Shown: positions 16,657 to 25,197, numbered from the stretch's first letter. The stretch: DNA of 64,000 nucleotides from CAWCXF01 sp963799455 (GCA_963799455.1 CAWCXF010000008.1:248001-312000); one strand, 5' to 3'. Numbers and translations are program-made. The notes: generated by a model not told the origin, from the letters alone.

Positions 16657-18672
16657 ATGAAGCGAATCCTGAGCGCCATCGAGGCCTTGAGCCGTCGCCA
16701 GAAGGGCGTCGTGCTGATGCTCGCCGACGCAGCCATCGTGCCGCTCGCGCTGGTGCTGACGCTCCTGACCACGCCCCCGCCGGGGCTCGCGCTGCCGGGG
16801 AGCGCGCTGTCGCAGGACGCGGCGCTGCTGCCCGCGCTGGCGGCGGCGCTGATGGCGGTGGCGGGGGGGCTGTCGCAGGCCACGGGCATCGCGCGCATCG
16901 CGCTCTCGGACTTCGAGATCGGCGCGCTGGTCCGCGCCGGCTTCTTCGCGGCGCTGCTGACGCTGGCGCTGGCGAGCCTTCTGTCTCTGGCGGGCCTCGG
17001 CGCCGCGCCGGGGGTCTGCGCCGTCTTCGGCGCCTTCTACCTGCTCGGCGCCGTGGCCTCGCGCATGGCGATGCAGCGCACCATCCTGATGATCCGCCGC
17101 GCCGCGGGCCAGCGCGTCAAGGTGCTGATCTACGGCGCCGGCGCCACCGGGCGCCAGCTCGCCGCCGCGCTGCGCTCGCACGACAAGATCGAGGCGGTGG
17201 CGTTCCTCGACGACAACCCCGCGCTGCATGGCCTGCGCGTCGCGGGCCTCTCGGTGCTGCCGCCGGTGCGGCTGACGGAGCTGGCCAGGAGCCGCGGGAT
17301 ACGCCGGGTGCTCCTGGCCCTGCCCTCCTTGAGCCGACCGAAGCAGCTGCGGGTCGCCCGCAGGCTCGAGCGCGCGGGCCTCGAAGTCATGGCGCTGCCG
17401 TCCTTCGCCCAGCTCATCGGCGAGGAGGCGCTGGTGGACCGCTTCGCCCCGGTCAAGGCCGGGCGGCTCCTCGGGCGCGCCTCGCACGGCGAGGCGATGC
17501 GCGGCGGCTGCGACGGCTATCGCGGGCGCTCGGTGCTGATCTCGGGCGCGGGCGGCTCGATCGGCTCGGAGCTGTCGCGCCAGGTGCTCGCCTGCCGCCC
17601 GAAGCGCGTCGTGCTCTACGAGCTCTCCGAGCTCGCGCTCTACACCGTCGAGGCGGAGCTCTCGGCGATGGCCGCCGAGATCGGCGCCGAGGTCGTCCCC
17701 GTGCTGGGCTCGGTGTGCGACGCGCGCCAGGTGCGCGACGTGCTCGCGCGCCACGAGGTCGAGGTCGTCCTGCACGCCGCCGCCTACAAGCATGTCCCGC
17801 TCGTGGAGGCGAACCCGGTCGCGGGGCTGTCGAACAACGTGCTGGGCACCGCGACGCTCGCGCGCGCCGCCGCCCTCGCCCGCGTCGGGCGCTTCGTGCT
17901 GGTCTCGTCCGACAAGGCGGTGCGGCCCACCGGCGTGATGGGCGCCTCCAAGCGCCTGGCCGAGCTGGTGGTCCAGGATCTCGCCGCCTCCTCGCCGGAG
18001 ACGCGCTTCGCCACGGTGCGCTTCGGCAACGTGCTGGGCTCCTCGGGCTCGGTGGTGCCGCTCTTCCAGGAGCAGGTCGCGCGCGGCGGCCCCGTCACGC
18101 TCACCCACGACGAGATCACGCGCTACTTCATGACCATCGAGGAGGCGGTGCGGCTGGTGCTGCTCGCGGGCTCGATGGCCGAGGGCGGCGAGACCTTCGT
18201 CCTGCAGATGGGCGAGCCGATGCGAATCCGCGACCTCGCCCGAGCCGTGATCGAGGCGCAGGGCTACACGGTGCGCGACGAGGACCATCCCGACGGCGAC
18301 ATCGAGATCCTGACCACCGGCCTGCGCCCCGGCGAGAAGCTCCACGAGGAGCTGACCCTCTCGGGCGACCGCCGGCCGACGCGCCATCCCAAGATCTTCG
18401 CCACCCTGGAGGCCAAGCTCTCGCCGATCGAGACCGCCTCGATGCTACGCGCCCTCGCCGCGGCCGTCGCCGAGAGCGACGCCGAGGGCGCCGTCTCGAT
18501 CGCCGCCCGCTTCGTCGAGGGCGACCTCGCGGCCCACCTCCCCTCGGTCGCCGCCACCCCGTCCGCCGCCGCGCCGGTCGTGGCGATGACGCCCGCGGCG
18601 CGCCGCGAGGCCCACGCCGCGGGATGGACGGGGCGCGGCGCCGACGGCGCGGCGCGCATCGCACGCGCCTGA
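16657..18672 (+). CDS. CapD/PglF/WbpM-like nucleotide-sugar 4,6-dehydratase (membrane-bound)
   Basis: 671 residues. Four hydrophobic segments lie in the first 150 residues; the CoA-binding-like Rossmann domain starts near 155 (VLIYGAGATGRQL); the catalytic SDR domain starts near 295 (ISGAGGSIGSELSRQ). The active-site stretch is SSDKAVRPTGVMGASKR: the usual Tyr of YxxxK is Met here (MGASK, Lys near 432), as is normal in the PglF/WbpM group. Such enzymes convert UDP-GlcNAc to a UDP-4-keto-6-deoxy sugar, the precursor of QuiNAc, bacillosamine or FucNAc. This suggests such a residue at the reducing end of the polymer, an inference from the neighbouring initiating transferase. A 208-base gap upstream may hold its own promoter. 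Confidence 0.92.
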   Translation: MKRILSAIEALSRRQKGVVLMLADAAIVPLALVLTLLTTPPPGLALPGSALSQDAALLPALAAALMAVAGGLSQATGIARIALSDFEIGALVRAGFFAALLTLALASLLSLAGLGAAPGVCAVFGAFYLLGAVASRMAMQRTILMIRRAAGQRVKVLIYGAGATGRQLAAALRSHDKIEAVAFLDDNPALHGLRVAGLSVLPPVRLTELARSRGIRRVLLALPSLSRPKQLRVARRLERAGLEVMALPSFAQLIGEEALVDRFAPVKAGRLLGRASHGEAMRGGCDGYRGRSVLISGAGGSIGSELSRQVLACRPKRVVLYELSELALYTVEAELSAMAAEIGAEVVPVLGSVCDARQVRDVLARHEVEVVLHAAAYKHVPLVEANPVAGLSNNVLGTATLARAAALARVGRFVLVSSDKAVRPTGVMGASKRLAELVVQDLAASSPETRFATVRFGNVLGSSGSVVPLFQEQVARGGPVTLTHDEITRYFMTIEEAVRLVLLAGSMAEGGETFVLQMGEPMRIRDLARAVIEAQGYTVRDEDHPDGDIEILTTGLRPGEKLHEELTLSGDRRPTRHPKIFATLEAKLSPIETASMLRALAAAVAESDAEGAVSIAARFVEGDLAAHLPSVAATPSAAAPVVAMTPAARREAHAAGWTGRGADGAARIARA

Positions 18673-18778
18673 TGCGCGCGGCCACGTTGCGGGCCGCGGC
18701 ACGCGTGGCTAACGTCGCGGCACGGCGAGGCGCGGTCGGCATGGGGATCCGCTGCCGGTGACCGAGGGGACGCTCGAC

Positions 18779-21037
18779 ATGCCATCGCATCGGCCGGGTG
18801 CCACCGGCCCCAGCCCCAGCCCCGGCCGCGCACGAGCCACCGTCCGCGTCCGCTCGGCCGTCATCGCCGCGCGCGGCGCCCTGGGGCGGCGGCGCCTCGT
18901 GGCCGCGGCGGGCCTGACGGCGGCGCTCCTGGTGCCCGCCGCCGGCCCCGAGCCCGCCCGCGCCCAGGAGGGCGCCGCGCCCGCCGACCGCCTCACGCCG
19001 CTGCCCTCGCTCAACCTCTCCGGCACGACCGGGCTGATCGACATGCCCTCGGCCGACCACCAGCCCGAGGGCGAGCTCAACGCGACCGTCTCCTCCTTCG
19101 GCGGCATCACCCGGACCACGCTCACCTTCCAGGTCTTGCCGCGCGTCTCGGGCTCCTTCCGCTACGCCGGCTATCGGAGCCTGAACTTCGCGGGCTTCGA
19201 CGACTACTACGACCGCAGCTTCGACCTGCGCGTCCTGCTCCTGCGGGAGCGCGAGGGGGCGCTCTGGCCCTCCGTCACCGTGGGCCTGCAGGACTTCATC
19301 GGCACCGGCATCGCCTCGGGCGAGTACGTCGTCGCCACCAAGTCGCTCGGGCGCGGCGTGAAGGTGACGGCGGGCCTCGGCTGGGGGCGGCTCGGCTCCT
19401 ACGAGGACATCGGCAGCCCGTTCGGCGACCGCCCGCCGATCGACGTGGGCCTGGGCGGCGGCATCGACGCCGACGTGTTCTTCCGCGGCCCCATCGCGCC
19501 CTTCGGCGGCATCGAGTGGCAGGCCACCGAGCGCCTCGGCCTCAAGCTCGAATACTCCTCAGACGCCTACGACCTGGAGAGCCGCGACCAGGGCGTGTTC
19601 GACCGCGCGAGCCCGGTCAACGCCGGCGTCGAGTACCGGCTCAACGACTTCATCCGGCTCGGCGGCTACTACCTCTACGGCTCCGAGGTCGGCGCCTCCG
19701 TGCAGTTCGCGCTCAACCCGCGCCGCCCGCCCAACGCCGGCTCGATCGAGTCGGCCGCCCCCCCGGTGCTGCGCCGCCCGCCGCCCGCGGCGGGGGGCTA
19801 CGCGACGGCCTGGGCCGGCAGCCCCGTCTCGGTCGCCACGCTGCGCGAGGGCGTGGCCGAGGCGCTCGACGACGAGGGGCTGCGGCTCGAGGCCTTCGCG
19901 GCCTCCCCCACCGCGGTCGAGATCCGCGTCGTCAACGAGCGCTACGACGCCTCGGCGCAGGCGGTCGGGCGCGCGGCTCGCGTGCTCTCGCGCACCATGC
20001 CGCCCTCGGTCGAGACCTTCACCATCGTGCCGGTGCGCGACGGTCTGGCGCTCTCGGCGGTCACGCTGCGGCGCTCGGATCTGGAGGACGCCGTGATCGA
20101 GCCCGGCGGGACCGAGGGGCTCCAGAGCGTGGCGCGCGTCTCGCGGCCCGGGCGCCTCGTGCCGGGCGCGATCGCCGAGGACGCCTATCCGCGCTACTCC
20201 TGGGCGATCGGCCCCTACACGCGCTTCAGCTACTTCGACCCCGGCCAGCCGGTGCGCTACGAGCTCGGCGCGCGCGCCGGCGCACGCCTGGACCTCGCGC
20301 CGGGCCTGATCGTGCAGGGCAGCGTGGCCCAGCCCCTCGCCTCGACGATCGACGACATCGACGCGGACGCGCTGGGCACGTCGGGCCTGCCGCGGGTGCG
20401 CACCGACTTCCCGCTCTACGGCCGCGACCTCGGCCCCGACCTCCAGGCGCTGACCGCGGCCTACTACACGCGGCTCGGCGGCGACGTCTACGGCCGCGTC
20501 ACGGCGGGCTACCTGGAGCGCATGTTCGGCGGCGTCTCGACGGAGGTTCTCTGGAAGCCGGTGAACAGCCGGCTCGGCCTCGGGGTCGAGCTCAACTACG
20601 CGCGCTCGCGCGACTACGACCAGGGCTTCGGGTTCCAGGACTACGACGTGTTCACCGGCCACGCCTCGGCCTACTACAGGCTGGATTACGGGTTCACGGC
20701 GCAGGTGGACGCCGGGCGCTACCTCGCGGGCGACTGGGGCGCGACCTTCGGCCTCGCGCGGACCTTCGCCAACGGCTGGGTGGTGGGCGGCTTCTTCACG
20801 CTCACGGACGCCACCGCGGAGGAGTTCGGCGAGGGCTCCTTCGACAAGGCCCTGGTCCTGTCGATCCCGGTGTCGTGGTTCACCGGCCGCCCCGACCGCT
20901 CGCGCCTGAGCACCACCATCCGGCCGGTGACGCGCGACGGCGGCGCGCGGCTCGCGGTGGACGGGCGCCTTTACGGCATCCTGAGCCCCTACGACCGCGG
21001 GGAGATCGACGAGACATGGGGCAGGGTTCTGCGATGA
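18779..21037 (+). CDS. yjbH: YjbH-family exopolysaccharide outer-membrane protein
   Basis: 752 residues from ATG 18779, chosen for the GAGGGG site eight bases before it (GTG 18758 is in frame). A long basic N-region leads into a signal peptide core (LVAAAGLTAALLVPAAG) ending near ARAQ. The mature protein opens with LPSLNLSGTTGLIDMPSAD, the signature start of YjbH (DUF940) proteins, and is rich in alternating beta strands (FRYAGYRSLNF, GLKLEYSSDAYDLES, YGRVTAGYLERMFGG), consistent with paired outer-membrane barrels. YjbH works with YjbE, YjbF and YjbG in exopolysaccharide export or modification. The next gene overlaps by four bases and is YjbF-like, as in the enterobacterial operon but in reversed order. 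Confidence 0.88.
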   Translation: MPSHRPGATGPSPSPGRARATVRVRSAVIAARGALGRRRLVAAAGLTAALLVPAAGPEPARAQEGAAPADRLTPLPSLNLSGTTGLIDMPSADHQPEGELNATVSSFGGITRTTLTFQVLPRVSGSFRYAGYRSLNFAGFDDYYDRSFDLRVLLLREREGALWPSVTVGLQDFIGTGIASGEYVVATKSLGRGVKVTAGLGWGRLGSYEDIGSPFGDRPPIDVGLGGGIDADVFFRGPIAPFGGIEWQATERLGLKLEYSSDAYDLESRDQGVFDRASPVNAGVEYRLNDFIRLGGYYLYGSEVGASVQFALNPRRPPNAGSIESAAPPVLRRPPPAAGGYATAWAGSPVSVATLREGVAEALDDEGLRLEAFAASPTAVEIRVVNERYDASAQAVGRAARVLSRTMPPSVETFTIVPVRDGLALSAVTLRRSDLEDAVIEPGGTEGLQSVARVSRPGRLVPGAIAEDAYPRYSWAIGPYTRFSYFDPGQPVRYELGARAGARLDLAPGLIVQGSVAQPLASTIDDIDADALGTSGLPRVRTDFPLYGRDLGPDLQALTAAYYTRLGGDVYGRVTAGYLERMFGGVSTEVLWKPVNSRLGLGVELNYARSRDYDQGFGFQDYDVFTGHASAYYRLDYGFTAQVDAGRYLAGDWGATFGLARTFANGWVVGGFFTLTDATAEEFGEGSFDKALVLSIPVSWFTGRPDRSRLSTTIRPVTRDGGARLAVDGRLYGILSPYDRGEIDETWGRVLR

Positions 21038-21759
21038 GGGGATGGGCGCGCGCCGCCATGGCCCTGGCGCTCCTGGCCCTGCTGGGCGCGTGCAGCGGCG
21101 GGACGGGCGAGCTCGGTCGCGGGCAGGTGGGCGGCCTGACCTCGCTGCGGGTGGTGGGGCTCGTGGGCGACAGCTTGCGCGCGCGGCGCGCCGGTCCCAC
21201 GCCCTTCACCCTGACCCGCGCCCAGCTCGCCGAGGCCGGGATCACCCAGCCCTTCCTCGTGGCGCGGCTTCCCGGCGGCGAGACGGCGGGCCTCCTGCCG
21301 GCCGCGGTCAACCGCGGGCGCATCGTGTGGGCCACCGAGGACGGCATCACGCTGACCGGGCGCGGGGGCGTGCTCGTGTCCACCCAGGGCCTCGGCGGCG
21401 ACCTGCTCTCGGCCGAGACCGAGCCCTTGGTGCGCGCGCTCGCGGCCGGGCGCGGCGCGCGCTACCGCCGCGTCCTGCGCCGCCTCGACGGCGAGGGGCT
21501 GATCCTGCGCCAGCCCTACGACTGCGCCCTCGCGCTCGGGCCGCGCGAGGCCGTCACCGTGCTCGGCCTGCGCCACGACACGCGCCGCAGCACCGAGACC
21601 TGCCGGCCCGCGCTCCCGTCCGCCCCCGCGACGCCCGCCGCCTACGCGGCCGTCCCCTTCGTCAACACCTACAACGTCGGCGACGGCACGATCTGGGTGT
21701 CGCGCCAGTGGGTCGGCCCGGCGGTCGGCTCCCTGCGCCTTGAGCGGGTCATCGAGTGA
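21034..21759 (+). CDS. yjbF: YjbF/GfcB-family exopolysaccharide lipoprotein
   Basis: 241 residues from ATG 21034, overlapping the yjbH stop (ATGA). The lipoprotein signal is MALALLALLGAC with the modified Cys at 20. The rest is a beta-rich domain of the YjbF/GfcB family, with PFVNTYNVGDGTIWVSRQW near the C-terminus as the conserved end seen in this family. It is presumed anchored in the outer membrane facing the periplasm and to act with YjbH. No YjbG homologue is present in the window. Confidence 0.85.
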   Translation: MRGWARAAMALALLALLGACSGGTGELGRGQVGGLTSLRVVGLVGDSLRARRAGPTPFTLTRAQLAEAGITQPFLVARLPGGETAGLLPAAVNRGRIVWATEDGITLTGRGGVLVSTQGLGGDLLSAETEPLVRALAAGRGARYRRVLRRLDGEGLILRQPYDCALALGPREAVTVLGLRHDTRRSTETCRPALPSAPATPAAYAAVPFVNTYNVGDGTIWVSRQWVGPAVGSLRLERVIE

Positions 21760-21854
21760 GGCGCGCCCCGAGGCCACGGCGCCGCGTTGTGTCACCCATC
21801 TGCATCATTCCGCCGCCGCTGCGGAAAACGCCCCGGACGCGCGCGTTGTCGGGT

Positions 21855-21880
21855 GGGGCGGGCCATGCTAGGCCCGCCTC
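21855..21880 (+). promoter_or_regulatory. stem-loop upstream of the small secreted protein gene
   Basis: The arms ggcgggcc (21857-21864) and ggcccgcc (21871-21878) pair perfectly around the 6-base loop atgcta, with one G-T and one more G-C pair outside. It lies 28 bases before the start codon at 21908 and 96 bases after the yjbF stop. There is no T-run, so it is more likely a 5'-leader element or operator than an intrinsic terminator. The role is inferred only. Confidence 0.45.
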
Positions 21881-21907
21881 GGGACCACACATTCGGAGAT
21901 CCGACCC

Positions 21908-22198
21908 ATGTCCAAGACCCTCGGCCTGCTGCTGGCGAGCTCGCTGGCCGCCACGTCGGCGCTGCCGGCCCTCGCGGGCGGCCTCGACGACGCCATCATC
22001 GAAGCCCCCGTCGTGGTGGAGCCCGCGCCGCCGGCCGGCTCGCTCGGCCTGGGCGGCCTCGGCGCCGCCGGCGCCGTCGTCGGCGGCCTGGTGGCCCTCG
22101 GCATCATCGCGGCGGTCATCGACGACGACGAGGACGACGACGACGCGGCAAACACCACGCTCTCGGCCAACGGCGAGGTGGTCGAGATCAGCAACTGA
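21908..22198 (+). CDS. small secreted or membrane protein, YjbE-like by position and composition
   Basis: 96 residues. A clear signal peptide (SKTLGLLLASSLAATSALPALA) is followed by GGLDDAIIEAPVVVEPAPPA, a Gly/Ala/Val hydrophobic stretch at about 45-72 that could span the membrane, and an acidic run DDDEDDDD before a short tail. Small proteins of this shape, sometimes misannotated, sit beside YjbF/YjbH genes in Rhodobacteraceae, and E. coli YjbE is likewise a small secreted protein. Sequence similarity to YjbE is not demonstrable by eye. It has its own leader hairpin and a strong terminator right after it, so it may be transcribed as a separate short, abundant mRNA. Confidence 0.75.
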   Translation: MSKTLGLLLASSLAATSALPALAGGLDDAIIEAPVVVEPAPPAGSLGLGGLGAAGAVVGGLVALGIIAAVIDDDEDDDDAANTTLSANGEVVEISN

Positions 22199-22236
22199 TC
22201 GCGCGCGGCCCGAGCGGGCCGACGCGACGGGGCATG

Positions 22237-22264
22237 ACGGGCGGGCCTTCGGGCTCGCCCGTTT
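22237..22264 (+). terminator. intrinsic terminator with UUCG tetraloop
   Basis: The arms acgggcgggcc (22237-22247) and ggctcgcccgt (22252-22262) form an 11-bp stem with a single G-T pair, closed by a C(TTCG)G tetraloop and followed by TTT. It sits 39 bases after the stop of the small secreted protein gene and closes the polysaccharide block. Confidence 0.8.
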
Positions 22265-22363
22265 CGCGTCGGGCGGTCTCGTTCTCGGCATCTCGGACAC
22301 CTCCGACATCGGCGTCAGGGTGCCCGTCCGTCCAGGTCAGCTCCCGCCCTGCGCCCGGAGCTG

Positions 22364-22756
22364 ATGGAGCACCCGAACGGCGCGCGAGGGCTCGCCGGCC
22401 TCGTCGCGGTGCGCGACGATCCCGAGCCGGCGGCGCGCGGCTTCGCCCGGCTCTTCGCGCTCGGCGCGGTGAGCGCGGTTGAGGGGGCGCCCGAGGGCCT
22501 CACCGTCGCCACCGGGCTCGCCTCGGCCCCGATCCTCGTCACGACGCCCGACGCCTTCGCCCGCGCCTGGCCCGAGCACGACCTCGACGGCACCCCGCGC
22601 GGCGCCTTCGCGGCGCTGCGCATCCGGGTGGGCGACGCCGAGGCCGCGCGCGAGGCGCTGCGCCGCGGCGGCGTGCCGCATGTCGGGACCGAGCGCGGCG
22701 CCTCGGTCGGCCCCCGGCACGCGGGCGGCGTCGTGGTGGACCTCGCGGCGGCCTGA
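22364..22756 (+). CDS. glyoxalase-like (VOC superfamily) protein, possibly N-terminally truncated
   Basis: 130 residues. The text GLAGLVAVRDDPEPAARGFARLFG-like (from residue 9) and a closing GGVVVDL resemble the second half of Glyoxalase_3/VOC proteins, where PNGARGLAG normally follows an N-terminal module of about 120 residues. That first module is missing: upstream lies the terminator and 100 bases without recognisable protein. Coding signal seems to extend a few codons before the ATG (A-L-R-P-E-L-M), supporting loss of the 5' end rather than a genuine short gene. It borders the transposon-scarred zone. It could be a functional single-module VOC protein or a remnant. Confidence 0.55.
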   Translation: MEHPNGARGLAGLVAVRDDPEPAARGFARLFALGAVSAVEGAPEGLTVATGLASAPILVTTPDAFARAWPEHDLDGTPRGAFAALRIRVGDAEAAREALRRGGVPHVGTERGASVGPRHAGGVVVDLAAA

Positions 22757-23176
22757 CGGACGAGGGGGACCGGCGCATGGCCGCTCGGCGTCGGGCGGCC
22801 ACGGGCGAGCGCGGCGGCGTCCCCATGGCCGCGTCCCGATCACGGGCTTCCCGCGGGGCTCCCCGCGGGATCGCGCGCCGAGCCCCGCCGGTCCCAGCCC
22901 CGCCGGTCTCGTCGGCGGTGGGGGCGGTGGCGCTGAGGGCGGCGCTCTCGCGGCGGGGGGCGGAGCGGTCCAGGCCGGGCTGGCGGGCGGCGCGGGTGGG
23001 CGGGAGGCCGCTGCGTACGAGCGCGCGGGCGGCGTCGCGCTTCTCGCGGTCGGGGGCTGGGCGGCGGGGGGCGGCCCTCGGCCCGCGGCGCGCAGGCCGT
23101 CCCGCGTCCTTGCGCGATCGGGCGGCGCTCGGACTGGGCGATGGCGCCGAAGACGGGGGAGGCGAGCCCGCCGGCC

Positions 23177-23204
23177 GCCGACCGCCGACCGCCGACCGCC
23201 GACC
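23177..23204 (+). repeat. 7-bp tandem repeat inside the resolvase remnant
   Basis: Four perfect copies of gccgacc. The unit is not a multiple of three and so shifts the reading frame of the resolvase remnant at the point where GGRLVFxVFG-type sequence is expected. Confidence 0.85.
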
Positions 23205-23455
23205 GCCGGCGGCCGACGCGGCGTCGACCCTCTCCTCGATCGAGGCGAGCGCGACGCCGCGGCCCTTCGACCAGTCCACGGCCTCGCGGCTCGCGTGAGG
23301 CGGGCGGCCGGGCCGATCGAGGCGCACGGCCACGAGGGTGCCGCCCGCGTGGGCGCGGCTCGTCGGCGCGGCCGGCCCCGGGCGCCCGAAGCCCGGCCCG
23401 GGACGACGTCCTGGTCGCCGTGGGTGGCGCCGGCGTCCGCCAGGCGCATCAGCTG

Positions 23456-23485
23456 GCCCGCGATGTCCTGGCCCGCGATGTCTTG
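23456..23485 (+). repeat. 15-bp tandem duplication in the resolvase remnant
   Basis: gcccgcgatgtcctg (23456-23470) is followed directly by gcccgcgatgtcttg (23471-23485), one mismatch. On the minus strand it duplicates the residues GQDIA of the resolvase N-terminus, giving GQDIAGQDIAGQ. Confidence 0.8.
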
Positions 23486-23799
23486 GCCCGTGGCGGGGAC
23501 GCGGGCGCGGCCCAGGGCCTCGGGCGTGGGGGCCAGCCCCATCCACGGCCTCGCCGCGGTGCCGCGGGCCTGGTCCGGGGCCGGACGCCCCATCCCCGGA
23601 CCGCTCGGTCGCGGGACGCGCCCCGGCCGGCACGCCGCCTGCGCCCCCGCATCCGTCCACGAACCGCGGCCAGGATCAAGCGGGCTTCCCGACACGCGCG
23701 ACGCCGTCGCGGGACGCTCCACCCCCGCCCCTGCGCGCGCCCGCCGCCCGCGCCGTCCCAGCGCCGCGCCCACGATCCAGACGCCGGCCGGGCGCGCCG

Positions 23800-24910
23800 C
23801 CTCGTTCGACCCGCCCTCCGATCACGACGAGGCCGCTCGGCGGTGCTCGCCCGCCCCGGACGGCGTCGCCGTCGAGCCGGCGGCGGCGGCCGCGCAACCG
23901 CCTCGGCTTCGCGCTGCGGCTCGCGCAGGTCGCGCGACCTCGGGCGCACCCTGCGCCCCAGGCGAGCGGCCCCCATGGGCCATGGCCGGTGTCGTCGCCG
24001 ACCAGCTCGGGGTCGAGGCTGAGGTCTTCGACGACCACGCCGCCCGCGACGAGACGCGCCGCGAGCACGCGGCCGAGATCGCGGACCTCCTCGGGCTGCG
24101 GACGGTCGGGCAGGCCGACTGCCGCGCCGCGATCGCGGCGGGTGCTGCGGCCGCGTCCGCGACCGAGCGGGGGGTGCCGATCGTCTCGGGCGTCGTCGAA
24201 GCTCTGAGGAGCCGGCGCCCCCTCGTCCCCGGGCCGGCGCTCGTGGAGCGGCCCGCCCTCGCCCGCCGCGGCCCGGGCGCGGCGCGAGGCGCATCGCGCT
24301 CCGGCCCGGCGCCCCCCACGGCGCGCTCGATCCCCTGGCCGCCGCGCCGGTCAGCATGACCACGATCGAGGAGGGCTGGGACGAGAGGCTGCGCCTGGCC
24401 GCCTCGGCCCGCGCCCGCACCGCGCCGCCCTCGGCGGTCCTGCGCAGGATCGCCGCCCCCGCGGTCCCGGCGCCCTCGACGAGGCGCTCGGGGAGATCGG
24501 CCGCGGCGGGCGCTCCGCCCCCCTGGCCGGCCGGCTCACGGAGGCCGCCCCGCGCCGGCGCGTCGTGCGCCGGCCTCGACAAGGGCGAGAGCCGCCACGC
24601 GCTCGCCCGCGCGGGCCTCCTCGACCGCCTGGGCGCGCGGCGCGACCGCGCCGCCGAGACGCTCGCCTGACCTGACCCTCGGGCCTGCGCCTCGGGCCTG
24701 ACCCTCGCGCTCGACGCGATCGTCTCGTGCAACGCCACCCACCTCGCCCGCGCCGCGGCCTACGCCCGCTCGCAAGGCGCCGCTCAGGGACGAGGACCCC
24801 GCCCCGTCGCCCCCCATCCGTTGGGGCCGCGTCGCTCACCGGCGACCGCCTCCGGTCGCAGCTCGGGCGACCCCGCGAGCGCTTCCGCCCGCTCCGGACG
24901 CGGCGCCTCG
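23800..24910 (+). pseudogene. degraded Tn3-family transposase (tnpA remnant, catalytic core deleted)
   Basis: Fragments in three frames follow the order of a Tn3 transposase. FDPPSDHDEAARRC opens the N-terminal part (from 23805). VADQLGVEAEVFDDHAARDE and REHAAEIADLLGLRT continue it to about 24300. The sequence then jumps to EEGWDERLRLAASARART and to GLDKGESRHALARAGLLDRL (for GLNKGEARNALARAVFFxRL) at about 24360-24640. An in-frame TGA at 24668 follows, then ASGLTLALDAIVSCNATHLA, and after one more frame change SLTGDRLRSQ...FRPLR near 24835-24900, matching the LTGDYxW...FRPL end. Some 600 residues, including the DDE catalytic core, are missing. No 38-bp terminal inverted repeats could be identified by eye. 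Confidence 0.8.
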
Positions 24911-25165
24911 ACCCCGCCCGCTTCGCCGACCCCTGGCGTGCAATCCCGCAAAGACCCCCACGGGTCCCCGCCGCCGGGGGTCGATCTCGGCGTCGAGCCG
25001 GCACCCGGAGAGCCCATGCCGCCCCTTCCATGAGCCCCATGACGACGACATGGGTCGCGTCCCTGACGCGCCGCGCGAAGACGGCGCGCGCCGGAGCCCG
25101 TCGCGCGGGCCGCGCCACTCGGCCAGCCAGCGGGCCGCCGGCTCCGGCGGGCCGCCCGTCGGGCC

Positions 25166-25197
25166 GCCCGCCGTCAGAAGAGCCCGCCGTCAGAAGA
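25166..25197 (-). repeat. 16-bp tandem duplication spanning the RTX protease stop codon
   Basis: gcccgccgtcagaaga occurs at 25166-25181 and again at 25182-25197. The second copy contains the TGA stop (tca at 25190-25192 on the plus strand) of the protease gene, so the stop context is duplicated just downstream. Confidence 0.85.

Larger units (their letters stand above)
22925..23525 (-). pseudogene. degraded Tn3-family serine resolvase (tnpR remnant)
   Basis: Read on the minus strand across several frames, fragments line up in order with serine resolvases. First is RARVPATGQDIAGQ (23520-23455), matching the YARVSTxxQ start but with the catalytic Ser replaced by Pro. Then LMRLADAGAT, VAVRLDRPGRP (for RLDRLGRS), EAVDWSKGRGVALASIEERV (for the WLxxRGV..S..E element), FGAIAQSERRPIA (for FGAIAEFERxLI), and EKRDAARALVRSGLPPTRAAR, which is the C-terminal DNA-binding helix-turn-helix. 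At least three frame changes, a 15-bp tandem duplication and an expanding 7-bp repeat interrupt it. It cannot make an active protein. It is divergent from the transposase remnant at 23800, as in Tn3-type elements. Confidence 0.75.

Noticed and set aside
23526..23799. Searched for a res site and 38-bp inverted repeats of the Tn3 element
   Set aside because: No convincing dyad or GGGG-initiated inverted repeats could be paired by eye; they may be lost.
24911..25165. Possible short genes between the transposase relic and the RTX protease
   Set aside because: All frames are Arg/Pro/Ala-rich without motifs; the region is treated as decayed or non-coding.
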